In this document: positions 8,260 to 16,607 of the stretch, piece by piece
Layout: every line of letters begins with the position of its first letter
Numbering within the stretch: the first letter of the stretch is position 1
Virus record (IMG/VR): IMGVR_UViG_3300036768_001294
Span: 1-61,944 of that record
Length of the DNA stretch: 61,944 nt
Strand: one strand, 5' to 3'
From: a virus
The notes under the pieces: model-generated
The model's input: the letters and a program-made list of their open reading frames with translations, nothing else
Databases searched by the model: none
Told to the model about the DNA's origin: nothing
Translations under genes and position numbers: made by a program

Positions 8260-9027
8260 ATGATCTCAAAAATCTTTGCTTTTGCAATTGCCGCCATGCT
8301 CTTGATGATTCTCATGGTCGCTGGGTTATCCAGTGGTTGGTCTATTCAAGAGAGAGTCGACCAAACATATTTGACAATCAACGACAAATGCGGTGGAACA
8401 ATCATTTCAAAGAAACATAAGCTTGTATTGACTGCCGCTCATTGCATCTCGGATGATGAGCAGCAAAGTATACGCCGTGATTCTTTCAAAAATGGTCGAC
8501 ATGAAGAGCAATCGGGACAAGCCGAGATTCTTGCCAAGAATACCGATTTAGATCTGGCCATTCTTCAGATCAGCAGCAATTTCCAGATACTCAGCCAATC
8601 TTCCATCTTAGATCAGCATGAGCAAACCCTCCTCGGTGATGAGGTCTATGTCATTGGTAATCCACTAGGCCGATGGATAGCTACCGTCACCAAGGGAATC
8701 ATCTCAAATCTCTGGCGTGGAACCGAGTCAGGTCTTGACTGGGAGAATAAAGAAACACCGAGAAGGCTTTTCCAAGTTGATGCTGGCGCTTCAGGGGGGA
8801 ATTCTGGCGGCCCTGTCTATGATCGAGAAGGACATTTAATTGGCATTTTCGTTGAAAGCGCCGTTTCAGCCCAAGCCTTCTTCAATCCAATCATATCTGA
8901 GTACATCGGATTCGCCGTACATCACAGTACCATTCATAATTGGTTGAATGAGGTCTTGCCAGAAGAGCTTCTTTGTGGTATTACGTTCTACAAGCCCGAG
9001 ACATTATCAATCCTCACAACAGAATGA
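8260..9027 (+). CDS. Membrane-anchored trypsin-like serine protease
   Basis: 255 residues. An N-terminal hydrophobic segment (IFAFAIAAMLLMILMVAG) gives an export signal or anchor. The chymotrypsin-fold triad is visible: H61 in LTAAHC, D98 in DLDLAIL and S182 in GGNSGGPVYD, with the HtrA-like 'GDEVYVIGNPLGRW' loop. There is no PDZ domain, and the length fits a single protease domain. It likely cleaves proteins in the periplasm or envelope. It stands between radical SAM and muramidase genes. Roles in envelope penetration, lysis or virion processing are all possible. Confidence 0.85.
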   Translation: MISKIFAFAIAAMLLMILMVAGLSSGWSIQERVDQTYLTINDKCGGTIISKKHKLVLTAAHCISDDEQQSIRRDSFKNGRHEEQSGQAEILAKNTDLDLAILQISSNFQILSQSSILDQHEQTLLGDEVYVIGNPLGRWIATVTKGIISNLWRGTESGLDWENKETPRRLFQVDAGASGGNSGGPVYDREGHLIGIFVESAVSAQAFFNPIISEYIGFAVHHSTIHNWLNEVLPEELLCGITFYKPETLSILTTE

Positions 9028-9040
9028 GATTGAGGAGTAA

Positions 9041-9238
9041 ATGACAACAGTTGACCATCTTATGTCTTGGCTTTTCGACTATCGAAACCAGGTCTTAGAG
9101 TTGCTTCCGACTTGGCTCCGTAGTCAGGTTGATGGCCTATCCCAGGATGGAAAGGAGAATAGTCATGCTATGTCTCGACCATTTCAGACGGTTTGTCGTA
9201 ACTCCAGCCCTAATGGAGGTCCCAGGGTATTACTCTGA
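9041..9238 (+). CDS. Possible small protein overlapping the muramidase
   Basis: 65 codons with GAGGAG three bases before the ATG. The first ~35 residues (TVDHLMSWLFDYRNQVLELLPTWL) look like an amphipathic helix, while the last third has an out-of-frame look, overlapping the start of the muramidase by 74 bases. It could be a short holin-type or regulatory peptide, or spurious. No homology is recognised. Confidence 0.3.
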   Translation: MTTVDHLMSWLFDYRNQVLELLPTWLRSQVDGLSQDGKENSHAMSRPFQTVCRNSSPNGGPRVLL

Positions 9239-9668
9239 TTCCGCTGTCGAGTTGCTTATCGGGACAGCCCTTATTGAAAGCAACTTAATGCTTCTCAAGC
9301 AAGGGCTAGCGAATCGATACGACGGCATGGGTGTAGCGCTGGGCCTTTATCAAATCGAGCCGGCCACACATCATGATATTTGGCTGAATTACTTGGCGGC
9401 TCGTCCCAATTTCAGCACGTATATTTCAGCTTCTGGCAAGAGGCCGGATTCGGACTTGATTACCGACCTTAAATATGCCACCAAGATTGCCAGAACGATT
9501 TATTATCGTTCACCATTGCCACTTCCCCAGGCCAATGACATTGAGGGACTCGCTAAATACTGGAAGAAAGTTTACAACACAAAAGCCGGGAAAGGTGATG
9601 CAAAAAGATTTGTAGAATTATACTCTTCACTACATCGTCTTTCCTCGCCTTCAGGAGACGGCAAATGA
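9165..9668 (+). CDS. Lysozyme-like muramidase / transglycosylase
   Basis: ATG 9165 is chosen because AAAGGAG at 9151-9157 lies seven bases before it; the open frame extends to a TTG at 9129. The ~167-residue product carries 'LLIGTALIESN', with the catalytic-type Glu of SLT lysozyme folds, followed by 'GLYQIEPATHHDIW', and near the C-terminus 'GLAKYWKKVYNTKAGKG'. This pattern is found in phage lysozyme-like proteins and virion transglycosylases. It cuts peptidoglycan, either for lysis or for entry. There is no signal peptide, so a holin or virion delivery would be needed. Confidence 0.7.
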   Translation: MLCLDHFRRFVVTPALMEVPGYYSDSAVELLIGTALIESNLMLLKQGLANRYDGMGVALGLYQIEPATHHDIWLNYLAARPNFSTYISASGKRPDSDLITDLKYATKIARTIYYRSPLPLPQANDIEGLAKYWKKVYNTKAGKGDAKRFVELYSSLHRLSSPSGDGK

Positions 9669-10582
9669 GAATTCTTGTCACAGGTGGCATGGGAACAGTT
9701 GGCCGGCCGCTTGTCAAAGAACTTAAAATTCGCGGCCATGAAGTGTTTGCATGTGATTTAGCACATAGCTACCAGGATTGGTATCGGCGCTGCGATATCA
9801 GTGAGTTTCATGAACTCATTGATCTATTCGATAATTTGCCACCAATTGAACTGGTATATCATGCCGCAGCCGAATTTGGCCGACATAATGGCGAGCGATA
9901 CTCAGCGCGTCTCTGGAAAACCAACGTCGTTGGCACCAAACATATGCTGCGATTGCAGCGTGAGCTTGGCTTCAGAATGGTATTTTTCTCTAGCTCAGAG
10001 ATTTATGGTGACTACGACGGCGTGATGCACGAAGATGTTCCAGTCAAGTACCCCATAAGACTGCTGAACGATTATGCCATGACAAAATGGGTCTCGGAAA
10101 TGATGATTATGAACGAAACCGAGGCATGGGGAAACGAAATCGTTAGGGTTAGGCTCTTTAATACCTATGGGCCCGGCGAATATTTCACGCCTTTTCGATC
10201 AGTAATTGCCAGGTTTTGCTACTATGCAATCCATGGCAGGCCTTATGTTGTCTACCGAAATCACAAGCGCTCTTTCATTTATATTGATGATGCCGTAAAC
10301 ACCCTGGCAAATATCACTGATCATTTCAAGCCTGGTGAGGTTTATAACATAGGGAGTACGAAACTATACAGCATTGAGGAATTGTCTGATAAGATCCTGC
10401 GGTTAACAGGCAGGCATGAAAATCTTGCACATTTTCAGAATCAGGAATTACTCACGACTAAACAGAAAATTGTTGACACCGTCAGAGCCAGTGAAGATCT
10501 CGATCACAAGATTACTGTTGATATCGATGAAGGATTAACAAGAACCATAGAATGGATGAGGCAAGTTTATCATGAAGCCTGA
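9665..10582 (+). CDS. NAD-dependent sugar epimerase/dehydratase (extended SDR)
   Basis: 305 residues, overlapping the previous stop by four bases (ATGA). The Rossmann fingerprint TGGMGTVG is at residues 6-13. 'VYHAAAEFGRHNGE' and 'FFSSSEIYGD' follow, and the catalytic YxxxK is YAMTK. 'RLFNTYGPGEYFTPFRSVIARF' and 'RSFIYIDDAV' are typical of UDP-glucose 4-epimerase and dTDP-glucose dehydratase relatives. It makes or interconverts a nucleotide sugar in the cytoplasm. It starts the sugar island and is translationally coupled to the glycosyltransferase downstream. Confidence 0.88.
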   Translation: MRILVTGGMGTVGRPLVKELKIRGHEVFACDLAHSYQDWYRRCDISEFHELIDLFDNLPPIELVYHAAAEFGRHNGERYSARLWKTNVVGTKHMLRLQRELGFRMVFFSSSEIYGDYDGVMHEDVPVKYPIRLLNDYAMTKWVSEMMIMNETEAWGNEIVRVRLFNTYGPGEYFTPFRSVIARFCYYAIHGRPYVVYRNHKRSFIYIDDAVNTLANITDHFKPGEVYNIGSTKLYSIEELSDKILRLTGRHENLAHFQNQELLTTKQKIVDTVRASEDLDHKITVDIDEGLTRTIEWMRQVYHEA

Positions 10583-11390
10583 CTTGAGCATTGTGACTCC
10601 ATGCTACAACAAAGCTGAGCACTTGGTGAATTATTTCATTAGCCTGGGGAATCAATCATTTCCTCATGATCGTTTCGAAGTCCTCATCATTGATGATGGG
10701 AGCACAGATCAAACACTCCCAGTTGTACGAGAAGCTCGTCGGGTTTTTGATTATAAAATTCGATACATATATCTTGATCGCCCAGGTCGTTCTACAGCCA
10801 GTGTTCCGCATAATGTTGGAATACGCAAGGCTAAGGCTGATATTATCGTTCAAGTTGGGCCGGATATTATCATGGCCAAAGATGCTTTAGCATTGCATCA
10901 TGCTTATCAGAGTATGGGATTTGACCATCTCTATGTATTTGGACGATGCTATCGCGTGCACTCACCATTTGCTCAGTCCCTGCTGAATACTGTAGACTGG
11001 CAAAATGACTTTAGGCAATTAGAATCTCTTTTCATTGGCGAGTTTCATCATAGCCGTGTATGGTCAGTGCCTTATTGTGCCTCTCTTCATAAAAAGTGGT
11101 TTGAGCAGCTTCATGGTTATGATGAAAGCTATGATGACATATTCCCCGATGATTCTGACATGGTTGTGCGGTTATGGGCTATTGGCGTTGAGACATTTAA
11201 TGCCGAAGATATTTGGGCCGCTCATCAATGGCATGAGCAAGAAGATCCTCTATGCGGGCCCGATTGCCCATGTCCCTTAGCCCAAAAGAGCAAGACTTGG
11301 CCCGGCCCAGATATGAAATACAATGGGACGCCAGAGGATCTTGTAAGGAATCCGAATGGATGGGGGGAATTCCCAGCGGAGGAGATCTAA
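10572..11390 (+). CDS. Family 2 glycosyltransferase
   Basis: 272 residues, GT-A fold. 'LSIVTPCYNKAEHLVNYFISL' and 'FEVLIIDDGSTDQT' form the nucleotide-binding start of GT2 enzymes. 'ADIIVQVGPDIIMAKDAL' stands where the DxD metal site is expected, and 'GYDESYDDIFPDDSDMVVRLWAIG' holds the acidic catalytic-base region. The C-terminal Cys-rich tail 'CGPDCPCPL' is unusual. The start overlaps the epimerase by 11 bases. It probably transfers a sugar made by the neighbouring enzymes; donor and acceptor are unknown. Confidence 0.85.
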   Translation: MKPDLSIVTPCYNKAEHLVNYFISLGNQSFPHDRFEVLIIDDGSTDQTLPVVREARRVFDYKIRYIYLDRPGRSTASVPHNVGIRKAKADIIVQVGPDIIMAKDALALHHAYQSMGFDHLYVFGRCYRVHSPFAQSLLNTVDWQNDFRQLESLFIGEFHHSRVWSVPYCASLHKKWFEQLHGYDESYDDIFPDDSDMVVRLWAIGVETFNAEDIWAAHQWHEQEDPLCGPDCPCPLAQKSKTWPGPDMKYNGTPEDLVRNPNGWGEFPAEEI

Positions 11391-11391
11391 T

Positions 11392-11775
11392 ATGCCTTAT
11401 GAACTTCTTGAGCCGCCTATTGATCAAGGGTTTATTATAAAGGATTCGGGAAAACGTCAGCAGTATAAAAGCGGGATGGTCAGAGATACAGCGGATGACA
11501 AGGTCGATTATAGTCTTGTCCTTGATGGACCGATGTTTTTGCGTTGGGCCGAGCATTTGACAAAAGGTGCAAAGAAGTATACCAAGAGGAATTGGCTCCT
11601 GGCTACGGGAAAAGAAGAGTATGATCGTTTCCGGGAATCGGCTGTTCGGCATTTTGTTCAGTGGTTTTACGGCTTCACAGATGAGGATCATGCCGCAGCC
11701 GTCTTTTTCAACATCAACGCAGCTGAGTACTTAAGAGGGATTTTAGATGGCAAGCAAAAAGGTGGTCATGTTTGA
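11392..11775 (+). CDS. dATP/dGTP diphosphohydrolase-like protein (DUF5664/dGTP_diPhyd_N type)
   Basis: ATG 11392 has GGAGGAG seven bases upstream; an in-frame ATG at 11356 has none. The 127-residue protein contains 'KSGMVRDTADDKVDYSL', 'WAEHLTKGAKKYTKRNW' and 'ESAVRHFVQWFYG..DEDHAAAVFFNINAAEYL', the pattern of the phage dATP/dGTP diphosphohydrolase N-terminal family, MazG-like all-alpha pyrophosphatases with acidic metal ligands. It would convert purine dNTPs to dNMPs. It is followed by a deoxynucleotidase-like HAD protein, which could act on the product. Related proteins belong to 2-aminoadenine phages, but no purZ is in the window. Confidence 0.7.
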   Translation: MPYELLEPPIDQGFIIKDSGKRQQYKSGMVRDTADDKVDYSLVLDGPMFLRWAEHLTKGAKKYTKRNWLLATGKEEYDRFRESAVRHFVQWFYGFTDEDHAAAVFFNINAAEYLRGILDGKQKGGHV

Positions 11776-12346
11776 TGTCGATGGCGTTCTGGCCAATTGC
11801 AATTCGGTCTATGCAGAGCTAGCTGCGGAGAAAGTCAATAATTATATGCTACCGATGCATCCCCTAGAATCCCCTGGATGGTTTACCATGCATGAGCGAT
11901 TAGGGGATGATGCTCCAAAGATTTTCAATTATGTCTGGGAAAAGCCCGATGTCTTGGACGCTGCTGTCCCACTCTTCACGCCAGAGCAGGCCGTGAAGAT
12001 CAATCACATTCAGTCTTTAGCCAGCACCTACTTTGTGACCAATCGTGGGCCCGGATCTAAACGTGTGACCGAGGTATGGCTTGAGCGGCATCTTCGATTC
12101 AGGGCGACGGTCATCGTCAGCGCGCGTAAAGACCTTGTAGCTGAGGCCATTGGAGCTGATTTCTCAATCGAAGATCATGCGCCCAATGCCATTATGATTG
12201 CCATGGCCAGTCCAAGGACTCGGTCATATTTGCTCCATCGTCCTTACAATGAGATTGATGCCAAGCGCTTAGGAGCTTGCATTCAAATCGTGCTGAGCTT
12301 GGATACATTCCTCGACGATGTCTTGAGAGCGATTTCCAATGATTAA
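11747..12346 (+). CDS. HAD-family 5'(3')-deoxyribonucleotidase-like phosphatase
   Basis: 199 residues, overlapping the diphosphohydrolase by 29 bases. HAD motif I is 'VVMFDVDGVLAN' with Asp nucleophile and DxD. Motif II is 'YFVTNRG', and motif IV is 'DFSIEDHAPNAI'. The N-terminal cap region includes 'GWF..HERLGDDAPKIFNYVWEKPDVLDAAVPLF', similar to NT5C-type deoxynucleotidases. It likely dephosphorylates deoxynucleoside monophosphates. With the preceding gene it forms a two-step route from dNTP to deoxynucleoside. Confidence 0.75.
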   Translation: MASKKVVMFDVDGVLANCNSVYAELAAEKVNNYMLPMHPLESPGWFTMHERLGDDAPKIFNYVWEKPDVLDAAVPLFTPEQAVKINHIQSLASTYFVTNRGPGSKRVTEVWLERHLRFRATVIVSARKDLVAEAIGADFSIEDHAPNAIMIAMASPRTRSYLLHRPYNEIDAKRLGACIQIVLSLDTFLDDVLRAISND

Positions 12347-14405
12347 TATTTGGCTGGCTCAAGTAAATAATGCTTATGGCCATAGCCTTTTTCTTCCCTA
12401 CTCCGTAGGTTGCCTAGAGGCATATGCTCGGGCCCAGGAAGACCTTGCTCAATGCATATTCAAGGGCTACATCTTCAGAAGGGAGCCCCTTGACGATATC
12501 ATTAAGCGAATCGAGACTTCCGGGGACATCGACATCTTGGCAATCTCATGCTATCTCTGGAATTGGGAGTATTCCAAAGCACTCGGCACTGCTGTCAAAG
12601 AGCAGTGGCCCAATTGTCTCGTAATTATTGGTGGTCCACAGCTTCCAAGCCTTCCGCCCTCATGCCAATTATCAATCAAAGGCGAAGCTTCAGAAGCTTT
12701 GGCCCATGGTGGAGTATTTGATGAGTTCCCGTCGGCGGACATCGCGGTCTATGGTGAAGGGGAGCTTGCTTTTGCAGAAATCCTACGAGCAGTATCAGGA
12801 TTTCACAGAGGCAGAGGAATCGAGATTAAATCAGGAATCTTTGAGAAGTTACGAACGATTACAGGATTGGCTATTCGAACCGACAGAGGCACCTATTTTA
12901 CAGGAGAACCTCAGCGCATCCGAGATCTTTCCCAGCTCCCCTCCCCCTATCTCACAGGATGCTTCGATTCCCTCCTCGCTCATCGCGCCTATGACGAGGA
13001 AACGGGTGCTGAAACTCGCATAGACTGGCAAGCCAGTCTCGAAAGCAATCGTGGTTGTCCGTACATGTGCTCATTTTGTGCATGGGGTCCAGAATCACTT
13101 GCAAAGTTTTTCCAGTTTCCCTTAGAGCGCATTTATCGCGAAATTGAGTGGATGGGGCAGCAGCATATTCGATACCTGTATTCATGCGATGCCAATTTTG
13201 GGATTATCAAACGCGACGTTGATATCGCCAATATCCTAGCTTTTACCAAACAACTTTATGGCTATCCTAAGGAGTTTCGGGCTTGCACCGCCAAAAATAG
13301 CAATGATCAAGTCTTTGAAATCTCTAAAATCCTGCACGAAGCCGGCATGTCCAAAGGCGCCACACTGAGTTTTCAGAGCGTTGACCCCCACACCCTAGAT
13401 ATCATCAAACGAAAGAATATTAAGATTGATAATTTCGCCGAATTTCTTAAGCGTTACAGAGATCACGGCATTGCTACGTATACTGAACTCATTATAGGGT
13501 TACCGGGAGAAACAAGACAATCATTTGAGGCCGGGATAAACAGCATTCTTGATGCTGGCAAGCATGATGGGCTTAATATTTATCTTTGTCAAGTTTTACC
13601 CCAAACTGAATTCGATGATCCAGAGTACCGTAAAATTCACGGTATAATTACTGTCCGTTCACCTCTACTTCTGCAGCACAGCACTCCTATCAACGATCCC
13701 CACCAAGAATACAACGAGATTGTCATTGGCACCTCCAGCATGCCAACGAATATTTGGCGAGACACATACATGTTTTCGTGGGCTGTGCAGGCATTTCACG
13801 CGCTAGGTCTGACACGCTATCTCGCCATATTCTGTCGTCATGAGCTAGGCATGGCTTATTCCACATTCTATAACGCCCTGCTAGAGTGGATGCAAGCGAC
13901 CCCAAATTCCAATCTTGGCGATGAGTATCGCAATGTGTTATCGATTTGCGAGAGTGGAATGCGTGGAGGTGATTGGGGTCAAATTGATTATCGGTTTGGA
14001 AATATCATCTGGCCGACTGAAGAACTGACATTTCTGAGATTAGTGACTGATTATCAGAATACGTACAAAGAGATTGCCGTCTTCTTTGTGAATCTTCTTC
14101 GCCAGTGCTCTAGCCAATATATCTCAAGTATAGTCGTGAATCTTATTGATTATCAGAAAAATCTTCTTATTAGGCCAGATGATGATGGGCAAAGATCACT
14201 TGACATGGAAATCAACTATCATGAATACTTCTCAAAGATCTTAGATGATAAGTCGATGAAACCAATCATCAAGCCTGAATCGCTCATCATTATTTCCGCC
14301 AGATCTTATAAAGATTTGGAAGAATATGCTCGGCTGGTCGTTTGGTATGGACGAAAAGGCGGGAATTTTCTTCACAAGAATATTATTTGTTATTCGAAGG
14401 ACTGA
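12339..14405 (+). CDS. B12-binding domain radical SAM enzyme (second of two)
   Basis: 688 residues, overlapping the previous gene by eight bases. The N-terminal cobalamin-binding domain has 'PYSVGCLEAYAR', 'CLVIIGGPQLPSLPP' and 'DIAVYGEGELAFAEIL'. The radical SAM motif CxxxCxxC is at C240, C244 and C247 (GCPYMCSFC). 'ATLSFQSVDPHTLDIIKR' and 'YTELIIGLPGETRQSFEAG' are the barrel signatures of this class. The C-terminal ~250 residues are helical and of unknown function. It is only distantly similar to the first enzyme, so they probably perform different reactions. Substrate unknown; position suggests modification of a sugar, lipid or virion peptide. Confidence 0.85.
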   Translation: MINIWLAQVNNAYGHSLFLPYSVGCLEAYARAQEDLAQCIFKGYIFRREPLDDIIKRIETSGDIDILAISCYLWNWEYSKALGTAVKEQWPNCLVIIGGPQLPSLPPSCQLSIKGEASEALAHGGVFDEFPSADIAVYGEGELAFAEILRAVSGFHRGRGIEIKSGIFEKLRTITGLAIRTDRGTYFTGEPQRIRDLSQLPSPYLTGCFDSLLAHRAYDEETGAETRIDWQASLESNRGCPYMCSFCAWGPESLAKFFQFPLERIYREIEWMGQQHIRYLYSCDANFGIIKRDVDIANILAFTKQLYGYPKEFRACTAKNSNDQVFEISKILHEAGMSKGATLSFQSVDPHTLDIIKRKNIKIDNFAEFLKRYRDHGIATYTELIIGLPGETRQSFEAGINSILDAGKHDGLNIYLCQVLPQTEFDDPEYRKIHGIITVRSPLLLQHSTPINDPHQEYNEIVIGTSSMPTNIWRDTYMFSWAVQAFHALGLTRYLAIFCRHELGMAYSTFYNALLEWMQATPNSNLGDEYRNVLSICESGMRGGDWGQIDYRFGNIIWPTEELTFLRLVTDYQNTYKEIAVFFVNLLRQCSSQYISSIVVNLIDYQKNLLIRPDDDGQRSLDMEINYHEYFSKILDDKSMKPIIKPESLIIISARSYKDLEEYARLVVWYGRKGGNFLHKNIICYSKD

Positions 14406-14408
14406 GCC

Positions 14409-15116
14409 ATGCCAACTAAAACGATCAACGATGTCAGGTCCATCGTTAGTGGGCTTATTCAAGACCAAGCCGGCAAGCTAGATATTACTGCTCGCAATCT
14501 GGCCATTCAAAATGCCGTTGAATTGCACTCTATGAATGTGCCAGCTGTAAAATATCAGATCGTGACTGGTGTATCGAATAAAACGTCGAGAACGCCAACC
14601 GGTTGGTCTGATACAATCAGTCAGATCTTGAAAATCGAATTTCCGATTAATCAGCGTCCGCCTATTTATCTTGAAGAAGAAGACTTCGAAGTTATCAGAG
14701 CGGCAACAGCCTCAACGCCATTTCGCATTCTTTTTAAAACATTTATTCCCGGAGCCACATCGCCATTTGGCGTGATTTTCACGGCACCGCACAAATTAGG
14801 CATCACCGCTAATCAGAATACCATTCCAGATAATCATATTGTAGCTGTAGCAAATCTTGCGGCCAGTATTGCTTGTCAGCAGTTAGCGGCTTTTTATTCA
14901 CAAAGTGGAGATAGTTTGATTAATGCTGACTCGGTCAACTATCAATCCAAACTCCCTAATTATTTGCAAATATCGAGAGTGTATTTGAACTATTATATGA
15001 ATTTCTTTAAAATCGATGAGCGTGGATTTGCCAGACCAGCATCGATTACGGTGGACATTGATCGTGATTTTCAGTGGGGCGAACAATTCTTCTATCATCC
15101 GAGACGATGGAGGTAG
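14409..15116 (+). CDS. Probable neck / head-tail connector protein
   Basis: 235 residues beginning three bases after the radical SAM gene. A helical N-terminus (DVRSIVSGLIQDQAGKLDITARNLAIQNAVELHSM) is followed by a mixed region with 'FRILFKTFIPG', and then helices 'HIVAVANLAASIACQQLAAFYSQSGDSLINADSVNYQSK', a pattern common in phage neck and adaptor proteins. Position before an HK97-gp10-like protein and a tail protein supports a neck role. This is a context call, not a confident family match. Confidence 0.5.
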   Translation: MPTKTINDVRSIVSGLIQDQAGKLDITARNLAIQNAVELHSMNVPAVKYQIVTGVSNKTSRTPTGWSDTISQILKIEFPINQRPPIYLEEEDFEVIRAATASTPFRILFKTFIPGATSPFGVIFTAPHKLGITANQNTIPDNHIVAVANLAASIACQQLAAFYSQSGDSLINADSVNYQSKLPNYLQISRVYLNYYMNFFKIDERGFARPASITVDIDRDFQWGEQFFYHPRRWR

Positions 15117-15117
15117 C

Positions 15118-16221
15118 ATGGCGCGAATTGGGATGGTCAGCATTTGGTTTCATCGTGGTCAGACGGAAGTAACCCAGACAATTCGTCGAGCCTTAGAAGA
15201 TAATGGACATGAGGTATTCATTTTTGCACGGATGGGGCAAGTGTATGGTCAAGAGAAATGTGAAAGTGCTGATCCATATTTCGCTGTGAAAAATTTGACG
15301 ACTTGGCCCAAGTATCAGATTCCAGCTAAAGTCTTAGAATTATGGTCACGCAAGAATAAGCTTGATGCCGTAGTCTTCAATGAAGAGTATGATTTTTCAT
15401 TACCAGCTATCCTTGAAGCAAGCGGCATTAAAACCATTCACTATGTAGATTTTCTCCACAGCGATTGGAGAGAACCGCTCAAGAAGCATTATCATCTACT
15501 GTGGAGCGCTACATATAGAACCTTAAAACAGCTTGAAGATTTTGGTTTGCGCGAAAAAAGCTTTGGCATCTGGTGGGGGATTAATGCCAAACATCAACCG
15601 TATCAAGGCACAATAGAACCAGATTATGATTTCTTTACCAACCAAGGTTGGTTAGGCATCAATCTCCGCAAGGGATGTGATTTCTTTCTTAAAGCTTTTG
15701 ATCTTATCAATCAGCAAAATCGGTATACGGCCTTAATCCATGCGCAGGTGCCGCCTTCAATTCTCCCAGATGATCTGCAAGCCATTGTTCACAAATACCA
15801 AGAGGCCGGAAATCTGCAATGGCTCACGGCAACAGTGCCTCCGCCGGGTTTATATCATCGTGGGAAAGTCGTTGTGCAGCCGTCCAGATTAGAAGGTCTT
15901 GGCTTGACAATTCCTGAGGCAATGTGGCAGGGGCGGGCTGTCATCACTACCGATGCACAGCCCATGAGCGAGTTTATCGTTCAGCCAGAATTGAGGGCCA
16001 AAGTATCTAGCATTCATCAACGATATGATGGGCTTACGTTCCCGGAATGCGAGGTCGATATCTCCGATCTTGCGGAAGCCATGCAATCATGCGTTTCTGT
16101 AGGAGTGTTGTGGCGGGGCTACGGTGCATTCAACAGGAATCGCGCTGTTAGTTTATTTGACTGGGAGAAGTTCTGTAAGCAGATTCAGCGCAGCCTTGAT
16201 AGATTGGGGCTTCAGTCATGA
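15118..16221 (+). CDS. GT-B fold glycosyltransferase (GT4-like)
   Basis: ATG 15118 has AGGAGG just upstream; the open frame extends back to 15016 inside the neck gene. 368 residues. The C-terminal half carries 'VVVQPSRLEGLGLTIPEAMWQGRAVITTDAQPMSEFI', the E-x7-E-containing donor-binding motif of GT4 family enzymes. The N-terminal half is an acceptor-type Rossmann domain ('RIGMVSIWFHRGQTEVTQTIRRALEDNGHEVFIF'). It is cytoplasmic and retaining by family. It is wedged between two virion genes and shares their transcript, so it is made late in infection. Confidence 0.85.
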   Translation: MARIGMVSIWFHRGQTEVTQTIRRALEDNGHEVFIFARMGQVYGQEKCESADPYFAVKNLTTWPKYQIPAKVLELWSRKNKLDAVVFNEEYDFSLPAILEASGIKTIHYVDFLHSDWREPLKKHYHLLWSATYRTLKQLEDFGLREKSFGIWWGINAKHQPYQGTIEPDYDFFTNQGWLGINLRKGCDFFLKAFDLINQQNRYTALIHAQVPPSILPDDLQAIVHKYQEAGNLQWLTATVPPPGLYHRGKVVVQPSRLEGLGLTIPEAMWQGRAVITTDAQPMSEFIVQPELRAKVSSIHQRYDGLTFPECEVDISDLAEAMQSCVSVGVLWRGYGAFNRNRAVSLFDWEKFCKQIQRSLDRLGLQS

Positions 16222-16607
16222 TAAGCCCAAAGCTCTTACAGCATCAGGGAATGATTCATCATAAATTCCGTCACCATCAAATGACAATCTTACAGCTGGC
16301 AACATTTTTCCGCGTTGGCACACATACAATGAGGACCTTTCTTCGCGAAACGATGGAGGATTATAACGATATCGTTTTGGATTTGCGAAGGAAGATCAAG
16401 CAACGAAAACATGTTGCCAATCCAGGAAAATTGCGCCAGCTAGAGCTGCATCGTCGGAAAAGCGACTTTAGCGAGGCGGAATTAAAAGAAATCGAACAGC
16501 GTTTAATGGAGAGAAAGTCACAGACGCGCTTAATCTATCACGAATATATTATCGATCCCCTAGTTGGAGATGTTGACTATGTTGATCAACGTGATTGGGA
16601 AGTTTAA
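16218..16607 (+). CDS. Small protein with a possible helix-turn-helix
   Basis: 129 residues, overlapping the previous stop by four bases. 'MTILQLATFFRVGTHTMRTFLRE' at about residues 22-44 fits a helix-turn-helix. The rest is highly charged and helical ('LDLRRKIKQRKHVANPGKLRQLELHRRK'), like small terminase or regulator tails. Family not recognised. Its position inside the sugar/neck cluster gives no clear role. Confidence 0.5.
   Translation: MISPKLLQHQGMIHHKFRHHQMTILQLATFFRVGTHTMRTFLRETMEDYNDIVLDLRRKIKQRKHVANPGKLRQLELHRRKSDFSEAELKEIEQRLMERKSQTRLIYHEYIIDPLVGDVDYVDQRDWEV

Noticed and set aside
11392-12346. Definite 2-aminoadenine (Z) genome pathway
   Set aside because: No purZ, datZ or dpoZ is visible here; the hydrolase alone is not diagnostic.
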